Of a stretch of DNA of 32,899 nucleotides, positions 17,622-25,534 are shown one piece after another (positions within the stretch are counted from its first letter, which is position 1; each line of letters begins with the position of its first letter). The notes beneath the pieces were generated by a model. It made no database searches and was not told the DNA's origin. It saw only the letters and a program-made list of their open reading frames with translations. Origin of the DNA: Leptolyngbya sp. BC1307 (lineage in GTDB: Bacteria; Cyanobacteriota; Cyanobacteriia; Phormidesmidales; Phormidesmidaceae); the NCBI RefSeq assembly GCF_002286735.1, contig NZ_NRTA01000043.1, positions 1 to 32,899 on the forward strand, written 5' to 3'. The position numbers were made by a program, and so were the translations under genes.

Positions 17622-17981
17622 ATGGATACCATTCATATCAACGGCATCAAAGCCTTTGGCTACCTCGGCGTGCTTAAAGAGGAAAATGTTTTAGGCCAAT
17701 GGTTTATTGTCGATCTCAAAATCTCTATCGATCTCTCTGCGGCGGGCAAAAGCGATGCGCTAGAAGATACGCACAGCTATGTAGAGATTGTTCAAGAGAC
17801 TCAGCGGCTGATTCAAACAGAGAAATTTAAGCTAATTGAGAGTTTGGCAGATGCGGTTGCGACTCATGCCCTTAAAAGTGACCCTCGTATTCAACAAATC
17901 AATGTAAAAGTCACCAAACCCACTCCACCTATCCCCAATTTCAGCGGCACTGTCGCTGTAGAAATTACGCGCCCGAACTAG
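17622..17981 (+). CDS. folB: Dihydroneopterin aldolase
   Basis: FolB cleaves 7,8-dihydroneopterin to 6-hydroxymethyl-dihydropterin and glycolaldehyde in folate synthesis. The 119-aa length is typical. Visible active-site landmarks are the GYLGVLKEENVLGQWF region with the conserved Glu before Asn-x-x-Gly-Gln (E21), SYVEI with Tyr53, LIESLAD with Glu73, and the C-terminal VKVTKPTPPI with Lys99. The start is the ATG at 17622, without a strong Shine-Dalgarno sequence. It follows proA on the same strand behind an inverted repeat and converges with the gene at 18112-18912. Confidence 0.95.
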   Translation: MDTIHINGIKAFGYLGVLKEENVLGQWFIVDLKISIDLSAAGKSDALEDTHSYVEIVQETQRLIQTEKFKLIESLADAVATHALKSDPRIQQINVKVTKPTPPIPNFSGTVAVEITRPN

Positions 17982-18019
17982 AACAACACGAGTTTACAAG
18001 GCAATAGCGTGGTCGATGA

Positions 18020-18079
18020 ATGAGCAATGGCTCATATCGCAAAGCGCGAATGCCTCCGCATAGCTGACGCCTGCTATGC
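18020..18079. repeat. Pair of small palindromes between convergent genes
   Basis: ATGAGC-AATG-GCTCAT (18020-18035) is followed by GCATAGC-TGACGCCT-GCTATGC (18058-18064 with 18073-18079). Both are perfect hairpins in the gap between folB and the convergent gene at 18112. The layout resembles the small dispersed palindromic repeats common in cyanobacterial intergenic DNA. It could also act as a weak bidirectional terminator. Only a genome search can show whether it is repeated. Confidence 0.4.
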
Positions 18080-18111
18080 CTTCTTCAAGATGCGTACTGC
18101 CCCCGACTAGC

Positions 18112-18912
18112 TCAGCTCTCGGAGCCTTGCCCGCCTTCCTGCGCAAATTCGATCTTAATACCGCCATCTTCAGAAAACACAACGTCGCCGCCTAATGCTC
18201 TAATCTGAGCAACGGCTCGCTCACGAGTTGCGTCGTCTATTGCCGTGGTGAGAATACTGCTCCAGGCATTCACCTTAGCCTCCATACTCTCTGGATTGGC
18301 AGCCAAATACGCCGCCGTCTGCGCGGATAAAGCCGCCATCTGCTGGCTACCGGCATCGTCAGACTCAGCCGCCCACTGTGCTGCCATCTCAAAAGAGTGT
18401 TGTGCTTCATCGCCATCGTTGAGAAACAACAGCTCATCAGTGCCCTTATATCGCCAGATGTAGTAGCTGTCGGCAGGCTTTTGCTGCCCAAATGAAGAGA
18501 GTCCTTTGTCTATGATTTCTACTGTTTTATCTGGCATGCCGGCGTAGAAGGTCGTGCTTTCAGAGAGAAAGATGTAGAAGGGCCGGTAGTAAGGATCGTG
18601 ATTTAAGACTGCTTCCATGTAGTTAGGGCTCAAACCATAGCCGCTAGTCTGACGGTTTTGGTTATCGCCAAAATACTGTAAGAACTCCAAAAAGCTCCAG
18701 TTAGCGACAACGTTTCTAAAACCAAAGCTCGGCCCCTCGCTGAGTAACTTGAGCTTTTCTAGCTGACCGGATAGCTGTTGATCAGTCATGAGAGCTTGTG
18801 AACTGCTAGTCTTCAGCTTATTCAGAGCAGAACTTTGCAGTACACCAACTGCACTAGAGACGGCTAAAATAAACGCGATGTTTTTGATTGCATTGATCGG
18901 CTTTTCAGTCAT
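18112..18912 (-). CDS. Uncharacterised secreted or anchored protein next to pilA
   Basis: I do not recognise a named family. The 266-aa protein has an N-terminal hydrophobic stretch (about residues 9-27, IKNIAFILAVSSAVGVLQS) that may be a signal anchor. The following region (60-150) is rich in aromatic residues: NWSFLEFLQYFGDNQNRQT, NHDPYYRPFYIFLSEST and DSYYIWRYKGTDELLF. The C-terminal half is alanine-rich and helical, like degenerate tetratricopeptide repeats, ending in an acidic/Gly tail. It lies directly downstream of pilA on the same strand, separated by a terminator-like hairpin. A role at the cell surface or in pilus biology is a guess from position only. Confidence 0.75.
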   Translation of the reverse strand: MTEKPINAIKNIAFILAVSSAVGVLQSSALNKLKTSSSQALMTDQQLSGQLEKLKLLSEGPSFGFRNVVANWSFLEFLQYFGDNQNRQTSGYGLSPNYMEAVLNHDPYYRPFYIFLSESTTFYAGMPDKTVEIIDKGLSSFGQQKPADSYYIWRYKGTDELLFLNDGDEAQHSFEMAAQWAAESDDAGSQQMAALSAQTAAYLAANPESMEAKVNAWSSILTTAIDDATRERAVAQIRALGGDVVFSEDGGIKIEFAQEGGQGSES

Positions 18913-18968
18913 AGTCAGAGGTGGGAGATATATACTAACAATCTGTTTGTACGTATGGAATATACCTA

Positions 18969-19005
18969 AAAGCAGCCAAGCGGTTTTATCCTACTTAGCT
19001 GCTTT
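18969..19005 (-). terminator. Terminator downstream of pilA
   Basis: AAAGCAGC (18969-18976) pairs with GCTGCTTT (18998-19005); after one mismatch the stem continues with three more pairs. On the minus strand the right arm ends in four T. It lies 45 nt after the pilA stop and about 57 nt before the next gene, so it likely ends or reduces pilA transcription before the 266-aa gene. Confidence 0.6.
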
Positions 19006-19050
19006 AACACTATCTAGTCAGATGAACTTGCCGAACAGCGCGTTCAAGCG

Positions 19051-19629
19051 TTAATTCACGGGCTTGTAGTTGGCCGTACAAGAAGTTGCAGGAACTGTCG
19101 TGTTTCCATAAGCGACCGTTTGGTTGCCATCAACGTCAGCAGGCGTACCTGCAACAGCCTTTGACTCATTGGCTTCACAAAGTATAGCCAAGGTAGTCGC
19201 TTCATTGTCATTGACCGTAGCAAGCTCAACGCCACCGATATATGCCTTAATAGATGCTGCTTCTACTCGGGGCTTAGCTCTGTTGGTTACACCGACAGGT
19301 GCAACAGTTGTAGGAGCTGTAATTTCGTATTCGTAGTTGCTAGTCTCGGAAGCAATGCCTAAACCGAGTTCGCCAAAGTTATCAGCACCTGCAAACTCGT
19401 CATTCTCCAGGTAGTAAGCCTGCTGAGCGCGGTTCATGGAGCCAACGTAGGTCTTAGCTTCAGACTGCTTGGCTTTGTTGGCCTGGTTGAGGAAAGAAGG
19501 CAGGGCGATGGCCGACAGAATACCGATGATGATGATAACAACGAGAAGCTCAATGAGCGTGAAACCGCCGTTGCCCTTTTTCTTTGCAGAGAAATACTGA
19601 AGCATTTTGGCTTTGAGTTCGGTTTTCAT
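19051..19629 (-). CDS. pilA: Type IV major pilin, PilA
   Basis: This 192-aa type IV prepilin has a basic leader of 22 residues ending in KKKGNGG. The PilD cleavage site G22|F23 follows, then FTLIELLVVIIIIGILSAIA, with Glu5 of the mature protein at E27. The long N-terminal helix (to about residue 75, ending in QQAYYLEN) gives way to a variable beta-rich head. Cys152 and Cys185 near the C-terminus could form the usual D-region disulfide. It would be exported and polymerised into pili used in motility and DNA uptake. GGAGACACC about 9 nt before the ATG is a good ribosome binding site. The assembly genes are not in this window. Confidence 0.95.
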   Translation of the reverse strand: MKTELKAKMLQYFSAKKKGNGGFTLIELLVVIIIIGILSAIALPSFLNQANKAKQSEAKTYVGSMNRAQQAYYLENDEFAGADNFGELGLGIASETSNYEYEITAPTTVAPVGVTNRAKPRVEAASIKAYIGGVELATVNDNEATTLAILCEANESKAVAGTPADVDGNQTVAYGNTTVPATSCTANYKPVN

Positions 19630-20044
19630 GGAAGGTGTCTCCGTGATGTTTTTGAGGTAAGTGCGTATGCTTTATGGAAATTAAGCTATCCGCCTGCGCA
19701 GTAGAGGCAACCGATGATGTAACCTCTCTGGGCGGGTCGATGTTGACTTGCTTTCCGCTCCGAACTTACTTTGCCCCTCAAGAAAACTTGAACAGTCAGC
19801 CTATTTACACAAGACACCGCCCACCCACTACTCATTAAATCCGTACTTTTCCGGTACCCGCTTCAGAGTTTCAGCCACAGAGCGCCCCCAACGAACAGCC
19901 ACCCTCAGGTTTCCCATTCTCTCATCAAAATATTTTGTTTTTTCTAAAAGGGAGCCATGCAGCCATTGTTTATCCTTTTCATATAGCCCCTAACGATCTT
20001 CTCCGCTAAAGGTACTGCATTTACAACGGTCGCCTCTGGCCTTA
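19630..20044. other. 415-nt gap upstream of pilA, possible dispersed element or structured leader
   Basis: No gene is convincing here. A rightward 81-codon frame at 19748-19993 lacks a ribosome binding site and known domains. On the minus strand the gap would hold the pilA promoter and leader. One stretch, 19830-19925, is G-rich on the minus strand and contains GGGAAACC, a central G-rich block, GTGGCTGAAAC and GGGTACCGG. These could form several short helices, but I could not assign them to a known riboswitch. Confidence 0.4.
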
Positions 20045-20488
20045 TCAAAACAAATCCAGCGGGAAAGGCCCATACGTCCCGTTGACTTGCTCTAGCTCAG
20101 GTTCAGAAGTGTGATAGGTCATCAAAACACCTCGCGATTTGCCGCTATAGCCATCCAAATACCACGCATTCTTAAGCGTATTAAACTTAAGATAAACAGC
20201 GCCTGCCCGGTCTGGAATGTCTAGCTGAATCGGCTGACTGAGTGCGGCAACGTAGCTTTCAAGCGCAGCTGCTGCGGCTGCAAGCGTGTCGGCACAGATG
20301 CCGAGCGTTTGATACTCACTGATTTCGTTGAGCCACAGCAGATCTGAGCAGATGGCCTGCCTTTGTTCGGCAGAAAGGGTAGGGGGTGTCTCTGCCAGGC
20401 TGACCTTTATCAGCGCCTGACGGACGGTTTTTAGCTTGGCAGACATTAGCTTGGCAGATAGTGCCTCAGGCGGTTGTTCAGACGACAT
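20045..20488 (-). CDS. DUF1824 family protein
   Basis: From the ATG at 20488 this is a 147-aa protein of the cyanobacteria-specific DUF1824 family; an upstream GTG at 20512 would add eight residues. The family hallmark is the C-terminal block: a strand VYLKFNTLKNAWYLDGYSG, then SRGVLMTYHTSEPE and NGTYGPFPLDLF. The N-terminal two thirds are helical. Its function is unknown. It is divergent from radC, the two ATG starts being 91 nt apart, so they may share a promoter region. Confidence 0.88.
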   Translation of the reverse strand: MSSEQPPEALSAKLMSAKLKTVRQALIKVSLAETPPTLSAEQRQAICSDLLWLNEISEYQTLGICADTLAAAAAALESYVAALSQPIQLDIPDRAGAVYLKFNTLKNAWYLDGYSGKSRGVLMTYHTSEPELEQVNGTYGPFPLDLF

Positions 20489-20579
20489 CGCAAAATAGCC
20501 CGGTATCTTCACCTCAGCTTACGGTGTTTTGAGAGCGGTTTCGGGCTCACTGAAAAGAGTTCTCTGCTTGCTCACCCTT

Positions 20580-21311
20580 ATGACTTATAGCCTGCGAGTT
20601 GCTGATATGGCCGAGGCCGAAAGACCTCGTGAGCGGCTGCTAGCTCACGGTGCCAAGCGTCTCTCTGCCGCTGAGCTGGTTGCCATTTTGCTGAGCACAG
20701 GTCAGGGGCCAGGCAAACTATCGGCAGTCGGGCTGGGTCATTTTTTGCTACAGCACTTGGGTAAAGATCAGCACAGCGGCGACGGCCTCTTGGCCCTGCG
20801 AGATGTCACCGCAGAAGAATTAATCGAAATTTCGGGGGTTGGCCCCGCCAAAGCTGCGACGATTTTGGCGGCGATAGAGCTAGGCAAACGGGTTTTACAA
20901 AGCCAGCCGCTGAACCTCACCGTAGTAGATGATCCGAGCGTAGCGGCAGCCGCCCTCGGTCACGAACTGATGTGGCAGTCTCAAGAGCGCTTTGCTGTCT
21001 TACTGCTAGATGTGAAGCATCGCATCATCGGCTCTAAGGTAATCACCATCGGCACCGCCACCGAAACCCTGGCCCACCCCCGAGAAATCTTCCGCGAAGT
21101 AATCAGACGCGGCGCAACTCGCGTGATCGTCGCGCACAATCATCCTTCAGGCAGCTTAGAGCCCAGCACTGAAGACATTCATCTCACCCGACAACTGCTC
21201 AAAGGCGCTCATCTCCTCGGCATTCCGCTGCTAGATCATCTGATTTTGGGCAACGGTGATTTTGCCAGCATTCGGCAGACGAGCGACCTGTGGAATGAGT
21301 CGATGGAGTGA
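20580..21311 (+). CDS. radC: RadC/DUF2466 JAB-domain protein
   Basis: This 243-aa RadC-family protein begins at the ATG at 20580 ([10 protein letters not shown]); a longer frame from a TTG at 20529 adds residues atypical of the family. The N-terminal part has a UPF0758 region with a helix-hairpin-helix ([15 protein letters not shown], about 81-95). The C-terminal MPN/JAB domain carries the metal-binding motif HNHPSG (186-191) and the downstream Asp (D199) in STEDIHLT. A role in DNA repair was proposed and later disputed, so the biochemical function is open. It is the last chromosomal gene before tRNA-Val and the integrase island. Confidence 0.92.
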   Translation: MTYSLRVADMAEAERPRERLLAHGAKRLSAAELVAILLSTGQGPGKLSAVGLGHFLLQHLGKDQHSGDGLLALRDVTAEELIEISGVGPAKAATILAAIELGKRVLQSQPLNLTVVDDPSVAAAALGHELMWQSQERFAVLLLDVKHRIIGSKVITIGTATETLAHPREIFREVIRRGATRVIVAHNHPSGSLEPSTEDIHLTRQLLKGAHLLGIPLLDHLILGNGDFASIRQTSDLWNESME

Positions 21312-21386
21312 GCTCACAAACCATCGCGCTGGCCGTATTGGCTGGTCGCTCAGACCGTTTGTAAACATGTTAAAGTGAATAGCCAA

Positions 21387-21458
21387 GGGCGATTAGCACA
21401 GTGGTAGCGCGCTTCCTTCACACGGAAGAGGTCACAGGTTCGAACCCCGTATCGCCCA
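21387..21458 (+). tRNA. tRNA-Val (anticodon CAC)
   Basis: The 72-nt cloverleaf folds with a perfect 7-bp acceptor stem (GGGCGAT with ATCGCCC), discriminator A, and a D-arm containing AGTGGTA. The anticodon stem is CTTCC/GGAAG with loop TTCACAC (anticodon CAC, Val codon GUG), and the T-arm loop is TTCGAAC. CCA is not encoded. A, C mismatches occur in the D- and T-stems. The 3' end is a classic integrase target, and an integrase gene begins 210 nt downstream. Confidence 0.95.
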
Positions 21459-21596
21459 TAATTACGTAAATGACTGAAACCGTTGACTTGCAGCACTCAA
21501 AGGCTTGTAAATCAATGGTTTTGAAAGCTGGTCAAATTCCTTTGTCAGGAAGCGGCTTTGTAACAGTTGGTCATTTTTAGGCGACTTTAGCTCCCG

Positions 21597-21618
21597 TTTG
21601 ACTATCATTTGACTATCA
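21597..21618 (+). repeat. Perfect 11-bp tandem direct repeat upstream of the integrase
   Basis: TTTGACTATCA occurs twice with no spacer (21597-21607 and 21608-21618), 50 nt before the integrase start. An inverted copy of most of it (TTTGATAGTCAAA) lies inside the integrase frame near 22082-22095. Short iterated sites of this kind next to an integrase are typical of arm-type integrase or excisionase binding sites, or an operator for integrase autoregulation. Confidence 0.6.
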
Positions 21619-21668
21619 AAGATGAGTACGTTAGTTCGCTATCGATGTACTACTTTTGAGCACTCACC

Positions 21669-22838
21669 ATGTACAGCAAAAAATCAGGCAGAGCACCCAA
21701 AGGTTCTGTAGGCATTGAATCCTTTCGCGGCAGATTACGGATACGACTGCCCCGGCACCTGTATGACGGTAAGCAAAAGTATCTTTCGACTGACCTGGCC
21801 GATGCTGCCATCAACCGGAAAGTGGTTGAAGCCAAAGCCAAGCTCATGGAGTCGGATATAGCCCTTGAGCGCTTTGACTATTCTCTGGTGAAATACGGCA
21901 AGCCCAAGCCAGCTCAGCTAGCCGCGCTAGAGCCCGCACAGCTTCAGAGTATGAAGGTTATGGAACTTTGGGAGCGATATGCCGCTGACAAACGGTCTGG
22001 GTTGAAGCCCAAGACTCAGGAAAAGTATGACAATCTCACTCGGTTATATAGGAAGTTAGGGGAGGTGACTATCGACGAGCCTTTGATAGTCAAACAAAAA
22101 CTGGAGCAGGTCACTACCATCTACCGCACGAAGGATGGGCTCATGTATTTGGCTGCGGCCTGCCGCTGGGGCAAGAAACACAAGCTGGTTTCGTCTAACC
22201 CCTTTGAAGGGATGGCCCAGGAGCTGCCTAAATACCGTTATCAGGTCGATCCTAAGCCGAATGCCTTTACTGAAGAAGAGCGAGATCGGGTTATTGAGGC
22301 GTTTCGGCGCGATCAGCGTAAAGGCATGAACTATAGCCACTACGCCCCATTCGTTGAATTTTTGTTCTGCGTAGGTTGCAGACCGAGTGAGGCAATTGGT
22401 TTGCAGTGGCAGCACATTTCAGAAGACTTTGGCACCATCAGCTTTGAAGGCTCGCTGGTACAAATCGGAAACCGCCGGATTCGCAGCAAGGGGAGCAAAA
22501 ATAATAAAACTCGGCAAATCGCTGTTTCCAGGCGAGTTCAGGCTTTGCTAGAGTCGATCATGCCGGAAGAACCACGGCCCACTCAGCTTGTTTTTCCTTC
22601 GCGGGATGGAGACTCTATCAGCTATCGTAACTTTTCTCGAAGAGCCTGGACTCGGATCGTCAATCCTATCAAGCCTGATACGACTCCCTACTGTTGTCGA
22701 GACACATTCATTACGACGCAATTAATAAAGGGCGTACCGAGTACAGTGATCGCAAAATGGTGCGATACCTCGACTCAGATGATCGATAAAAACTACGCAG
22801 ATAAACTCAAGCTTGCGCAGATTCGGCCACAAGATTAG
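21669..22838 (+). CDS. Tyrosine site-specific recombinase (integrase) of a genomic island
   Basis: This 389-aa tyrosine recombinase would integrate and excise a mobile island at the neighbouring tRNA-Val. The N-terminal 80 residues form an arm-binding-like domain, a SAM-like core-binding domain spans about 95-185, and the catalytic domain about 200-385. Active-site residues are R238 (GCRPSEAIGL), a Lys in KNNKTRQIAV (K280), R344 in PYCCRDTF, W364 and the nucleophile Y376 (DKNYADKL). In the HxxR box the His is Tyr (Y341), and the residue after R is Asp rather than His. A Tyr at the first position is common in cyanobacterial island integrases. The gene reads away from the tRNA, the usual arrangement. 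It appears to lack HIP1 sites. Confidence 0.9.
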   Translation: MYSKKSGRAPKGSVGIESFRGRLRIRLPRHLYDGKQKYLSTDLADAAINRKVVEAKAKLMESDIALERFDYSLVKYGKPKPAQLAALEPAQLQSMKVMELWERYAADKRSGLKPKTQEKYDNLTRLYRKLGEVTIDEPLIVKQKLEQVTTIYRTKDGLMYLAAACRWGKKHKLVSSNPFEGMAQELPKYRYQVDPKPNAFTEEERDRVIEAFRRDQRKGMNYSHYAPFVEFLFCVGCRPSEAIGLQWQHISEDFGTISFEGSLVQIGNRRIRSKGSKNNKTRQIAVSRRVQALLESIMPEEPRPTQLVFPSRDGDSISYRNFSRRAWTRIVNPIKPDTTPYCCRDTFITTQLIKGVPSTVIAKWCDTSTQMIDKNYADKLKLAQIRPQD

Positions 22839-22895
22839 GGCTGATCTCGTGTTTGGGGTCTATTACTCAACAGCACTTTGAGGGGATTGAGTGAA

Positions 22896-22916
22896 CGATC
22901 TCCGTGTTGGAGATCG
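22896..22916 (+). terminator. Hairpin after the integrase
   Basis: CGATCTCC (22896-22903) and GGAGATCG (22909-22916) form a perfect 8-bp stem with a 5-nt loop, 57 nt after the integrase stop. There is no T-run, so termination would be weak. The rest of the 272-nt gap to the next gene shows no further gene; an AT-rich stretch near 22995-23030 may hold the operon promoter. Confidence 0.4.
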
Positions 22917-23099
22917 CCTTGTGGCTGGAAACTGGCCGTTGTTTTAACGTTTTCTGACAAAACCGGCACAGCGGAGATTTTTGGGTAAAGAAGCTTTAAT
23001 TAGCGAGCCGCATAAGCCGAAAAGTTTATAGCCGCTGCCTGTTCGTGCAGATTTTTCCTTAGCTACTGGGCACTTTCTATGAAAAGGAGCCTAAGGAAC

Positions 23100-23114
23100 A
23101 TGTTTGAAAAATGA
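23100..23114 (+). promoter_or_regulatory. Four-codon leader ORF overlapping the start of the defence operon
   Basis: ATG-TTT-GAA-AAA-TGA (23100-23114) encodes MFEK and its stop overlaps the ATG of the 807-aa gene as ATGA. The only good Shine-Dalgarno sequence, AAAGGAG (23083-23089), is about 10 nt before the leader ATG but 21 nt before the gene ATG. Ribosomes may therefore load at the leader and re-start at the gene, coupling translation of the first defence gene to the leader. An in-frame ATG at 23079 would extend the leader to 11 codons. Confidence 0.35.
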
Positions 23115-25534
23115 GCGAGGTGGATTTTTCTCGGTCTGGACGAGCGGAACAGGTTTGGCGGAAGCTTAGGATTGAGAGCAACTGGGGCCATTTTAATCGT
23201 CCGTCAGGACATCGCTTCTTGGGTAGCCTTCGATTATCAAAGCTAGACTCAGATCAGCTATTAGACATCACCTCAGAGAACCTGAACCGGTTGAGTTCGG
23301 TAACTTTTAAGCGGTTATGCGATCGCTTCAACCTGAACGACCCTAAGAAATACTGGATCCGCATTGTCACGCTGGCGCTATCTGAATATGCCTACTATGA
23401 CGACGGTGAAGATGGTTTTTGGCAGGGGGTGTGCGATCACCTGAGTGTAGAAAACAGCCAAGGGATTCAAAACGCGCTCAGAGAAGTGCTTAATCAAGGA
23501 TTCAATCTGCTTGGTCTAGTGCAAGCTCAAAAGAAAAATCGCTATGTTTCAACGCTATGGCTGCAAAGTGGTATTCCTCAGCAAAATTTGGCTCAATTTG
23601 CTCAATTGTTAGCAGAACTCTCATCACAGTACGATTGGTGGGATATTAATGATGCGGAGCCGGAAGATCTATCCTGTTTGTTGTACGATTTTTGTCAGGA
23701 ACACCATCCTCAGTGGGGAAAGCTACTCACTTTCCTGAGCAGTAGCTGTGCGAAAGATGACGATAGCGTAGAACCTATCTCGGGGCAAATACTCAAGGGG
23801 ATTGCCTTTGTCGCTAAGTCTTTGGAGCAAAAAGGTCTAAATCCAGTAGTACTGAAGGATGCCCATGAACGAGAAAGACTCCTTCAGAACTTTGGGTTGT
23901 CTAATACTTTTTTCCTTCGCGACTGGGATGATTTCGTCAGCGTACTTACACCGCAAAGCAATAGTTTGCATCGTAGGCGCAGTATTGTCAGCCATCGTAA
24001 AAAGCCTTTGTCGTTATGGCTCGATATATTTGACACGGAGGAAATTCAGCTTGTTTTGCCTGCTCAAACACTTCAAAGTTCAGACTGGAAAGTCTTGAGC
24101 GATACCTATGTGAATATTCCAGAGCGAGGCTGGGAGTCAACGTTTTCAAGGAATGGAAAGCTAGAGATTTCAGAAGACGTTACGTCGCTAGTCGAACAAG
24201 TCGCTAATGAATGGGTTTGGCATTTGCGATCGCACAGCAATACGTCTCTAACAGAGTGGTGCTGCGAGGGGACTTCACCTGCTTTACCGCTTTTGTTTTT
24301 CGATGCTGAGACAGGCGATCACCTGTCACCACATGATGGGTTGAGAGGTATTACTGATATTATTGTTTTCCACTCTAGAGACGTTCAAATAGCGTTATCT
24401 AAAGGCGTTAAAGTCGAAAAGAGCTTTGTTCCCTGTAGTATTGCTGGTTGGCGAGGTCAGCAGATTCGGTTGGCTGACGAGCAGGCACAGCTAACAGTTC
24501 ACGGTGCTCAATCTACAAAAGTTGTTCCGTGGGAAAGATCTCAGGAAGAATTTCTTCAGCTTCGAGGACTTAAGCTGAAGCACAAAACACCAATTTACCT
24601 GGAAGCGCCTTCTGTTTGGCATCCATCTGTCCTTTTGCCTAAGACCGTGAGTATTCGGATTGAGAATCTGAATACTCGTAAAGTACTCACTGAAGCAGAT
24701 GAGCAAATTCGATTAAAAGCTAGCGACACTTGGCAGGCAATCGAATTATCAAAATGGATTGATAGTAAGGGCAAGTATTCCGTGCTTATCTGGAATGAGA
24801 ATGAGCGCTGGCATGAGAAATTTGAGCTTCGCTCTAGTTTTGAGCTTGAGCAATCCTTACTTATCGATCAAGCTCAGGCGTACGACCTCGACGAGCAACC
24901 TCTCTCTATGCCAATTTGGGTCTCTTCAACTCAAGACTTTTGGTTGGAAGAGCTAAAGTTGAAGAACTTATGGCCACTAGAAGAAGTTATTTTTACACTT
25001 GAAAGCCAGAAAGAAAAGCATTCCTTTACCAGACATGCTAACTCGTTTGGCCTACTATCTATATCGTTGGCATCTTTTCGGGATGACCTACCTGAGTCAG
25101 GTAGGTATGGCTTGAGCTATCAGCGACAGGGTGAAGACCATCAAAGCCTATTAGATGTGTCTTGCGAAGAGTCGATGGACAATATCGTGACAGAGCAGAG
25201 ATACCTTTTGCCAAAGGCAAGTGCTGATGAGCTGTCTTCAGATAAAAAGCGGACGAGTGTAGAATCTGAACCTCAACAGATAACTTACTCTCTTAATATC
25301 AAAAACAACACACGTGAAATACGTAAAGCATTTTGCACGAGGTTCTCGAATCAGCTAAAGAAAACTGGATTGACACAGCACAATATCGAACTCATCAAAG
25401 ATCCGATTCTGAAAGATTTGATTTTGATTAAGATCGGAAGTCAGCAGGACTTTACTATTCTAGAAGATACTGCAAATGATGTTGCGTCTACTCTCTACAC
25501 GAGTATAAGTCTGATCGCTTGGGGAAAACGATGA
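23111..25534 (+). CDS. Large unknown protein, first gene of DUF1998-helicase defence operon (DruH-like candidate)
   Basis: I do not recognise a domain with certainty. The 807-aa soluble protein has no membrane segment. Residues 1-280 are helical (WRKLRIESNWGHFNRPSGHR and onward). Residues 290-480 look mixed alpha/beta, with SLWLDIFDTEEIQLVLPAQ and a GWRGQQIRL motif. Residues 500-690 are beta-rich with Ig-like strand patterns. The C-terminal 90 residues (after a Ser/Glu linker) form a small alpha/beta domain. It overlaps the next gene by 4 nt (ATGA) and is followed by a giant DUF1998 helicase. In type III Druantia a large protein, DruH, precedes helicase DruE. By position and size this is the equivalent gene, but homology to DruH is an inference I cannot test by eye. 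Confidence 0.8.
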   Translation: MSEVDFSRSGRAEQVWRKLRIESNWGHFNRPSGHRFLGSLRLSKLDSDQLLDITSENLNRLSSVTFKRLCDRFNLNDPKKYWIRIVTLALSEYAYYDDGEDGFWQGVCDHLSVENSQGIQNALREVLNQGFNLLGLVQAQKKNRYVSTLWLQSGIPQQNLAQFAQLLAELSSQYDWWDINDAEPEDLSCLLYDFCQEHHPQWGKLLTFLSSSCAKDDDSVEPISGQILKGIAFVAKSLEQKGLNPVVLKDAHERERLLQNFGLSNTFFLRDWDDFVSVLTPQSNSLHRRRSIVSHRKKPLSLWLDIFDTEEIQLVLPAQTLQSSDWKVLSDTYVNIPERGWESTFSRNGKLEISEDVTSLVEQVANEWVWHLRSHSNTSLTEWCCEGTSPALPLLFFDAETGDHLSPHDGLRGITDIIVFHSRDVQIALSKGVKVEKSFVPCSIAGWRGQQIRLADEQAQLTVHGAQSTKVVPWERSQEEFLQLRGLKLKHKTPIYLEAPSVWHPSVLLPKTVSIRIENLNTRKVLTEADEQIRLKASDTWQAIELSKWIDSKGKYSVLIWNENERWHEKFELRSSFELEQSLLIDQAQAYDLDEQPLSMPIWVSSTQDFWLEELKLKNLWPLEEVIFTLESQKEKHSFTRHANSFGLLSISLASFRDDLPESGRYGLSYQRQGEDHQSLLDVSCEESMDNIVTEQRYLLPKASADELSSDKKRTSVESEPQQITYSLNIKNNTREIRKAFCTRFSNQLKKTGLTQHNIELIKDPILKDLILIKIGSQQDFTILEDTANDVASTLYTSISLIAWGKR

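Noticed and set aside
19748-19993. 81-codon rightward frame upstream of pilA
   Set aside because: No ribosome binding site, composition rich in Ser/Pro/Arg without secondary-structure rhythm; treated as non-coding or repeat-derived.
20529-20579. TTG start extending RadC by 17 residues
   Set aside because: RadC proteins of cyanobacteria typically begin at MTYSLR; the extension is atypical.
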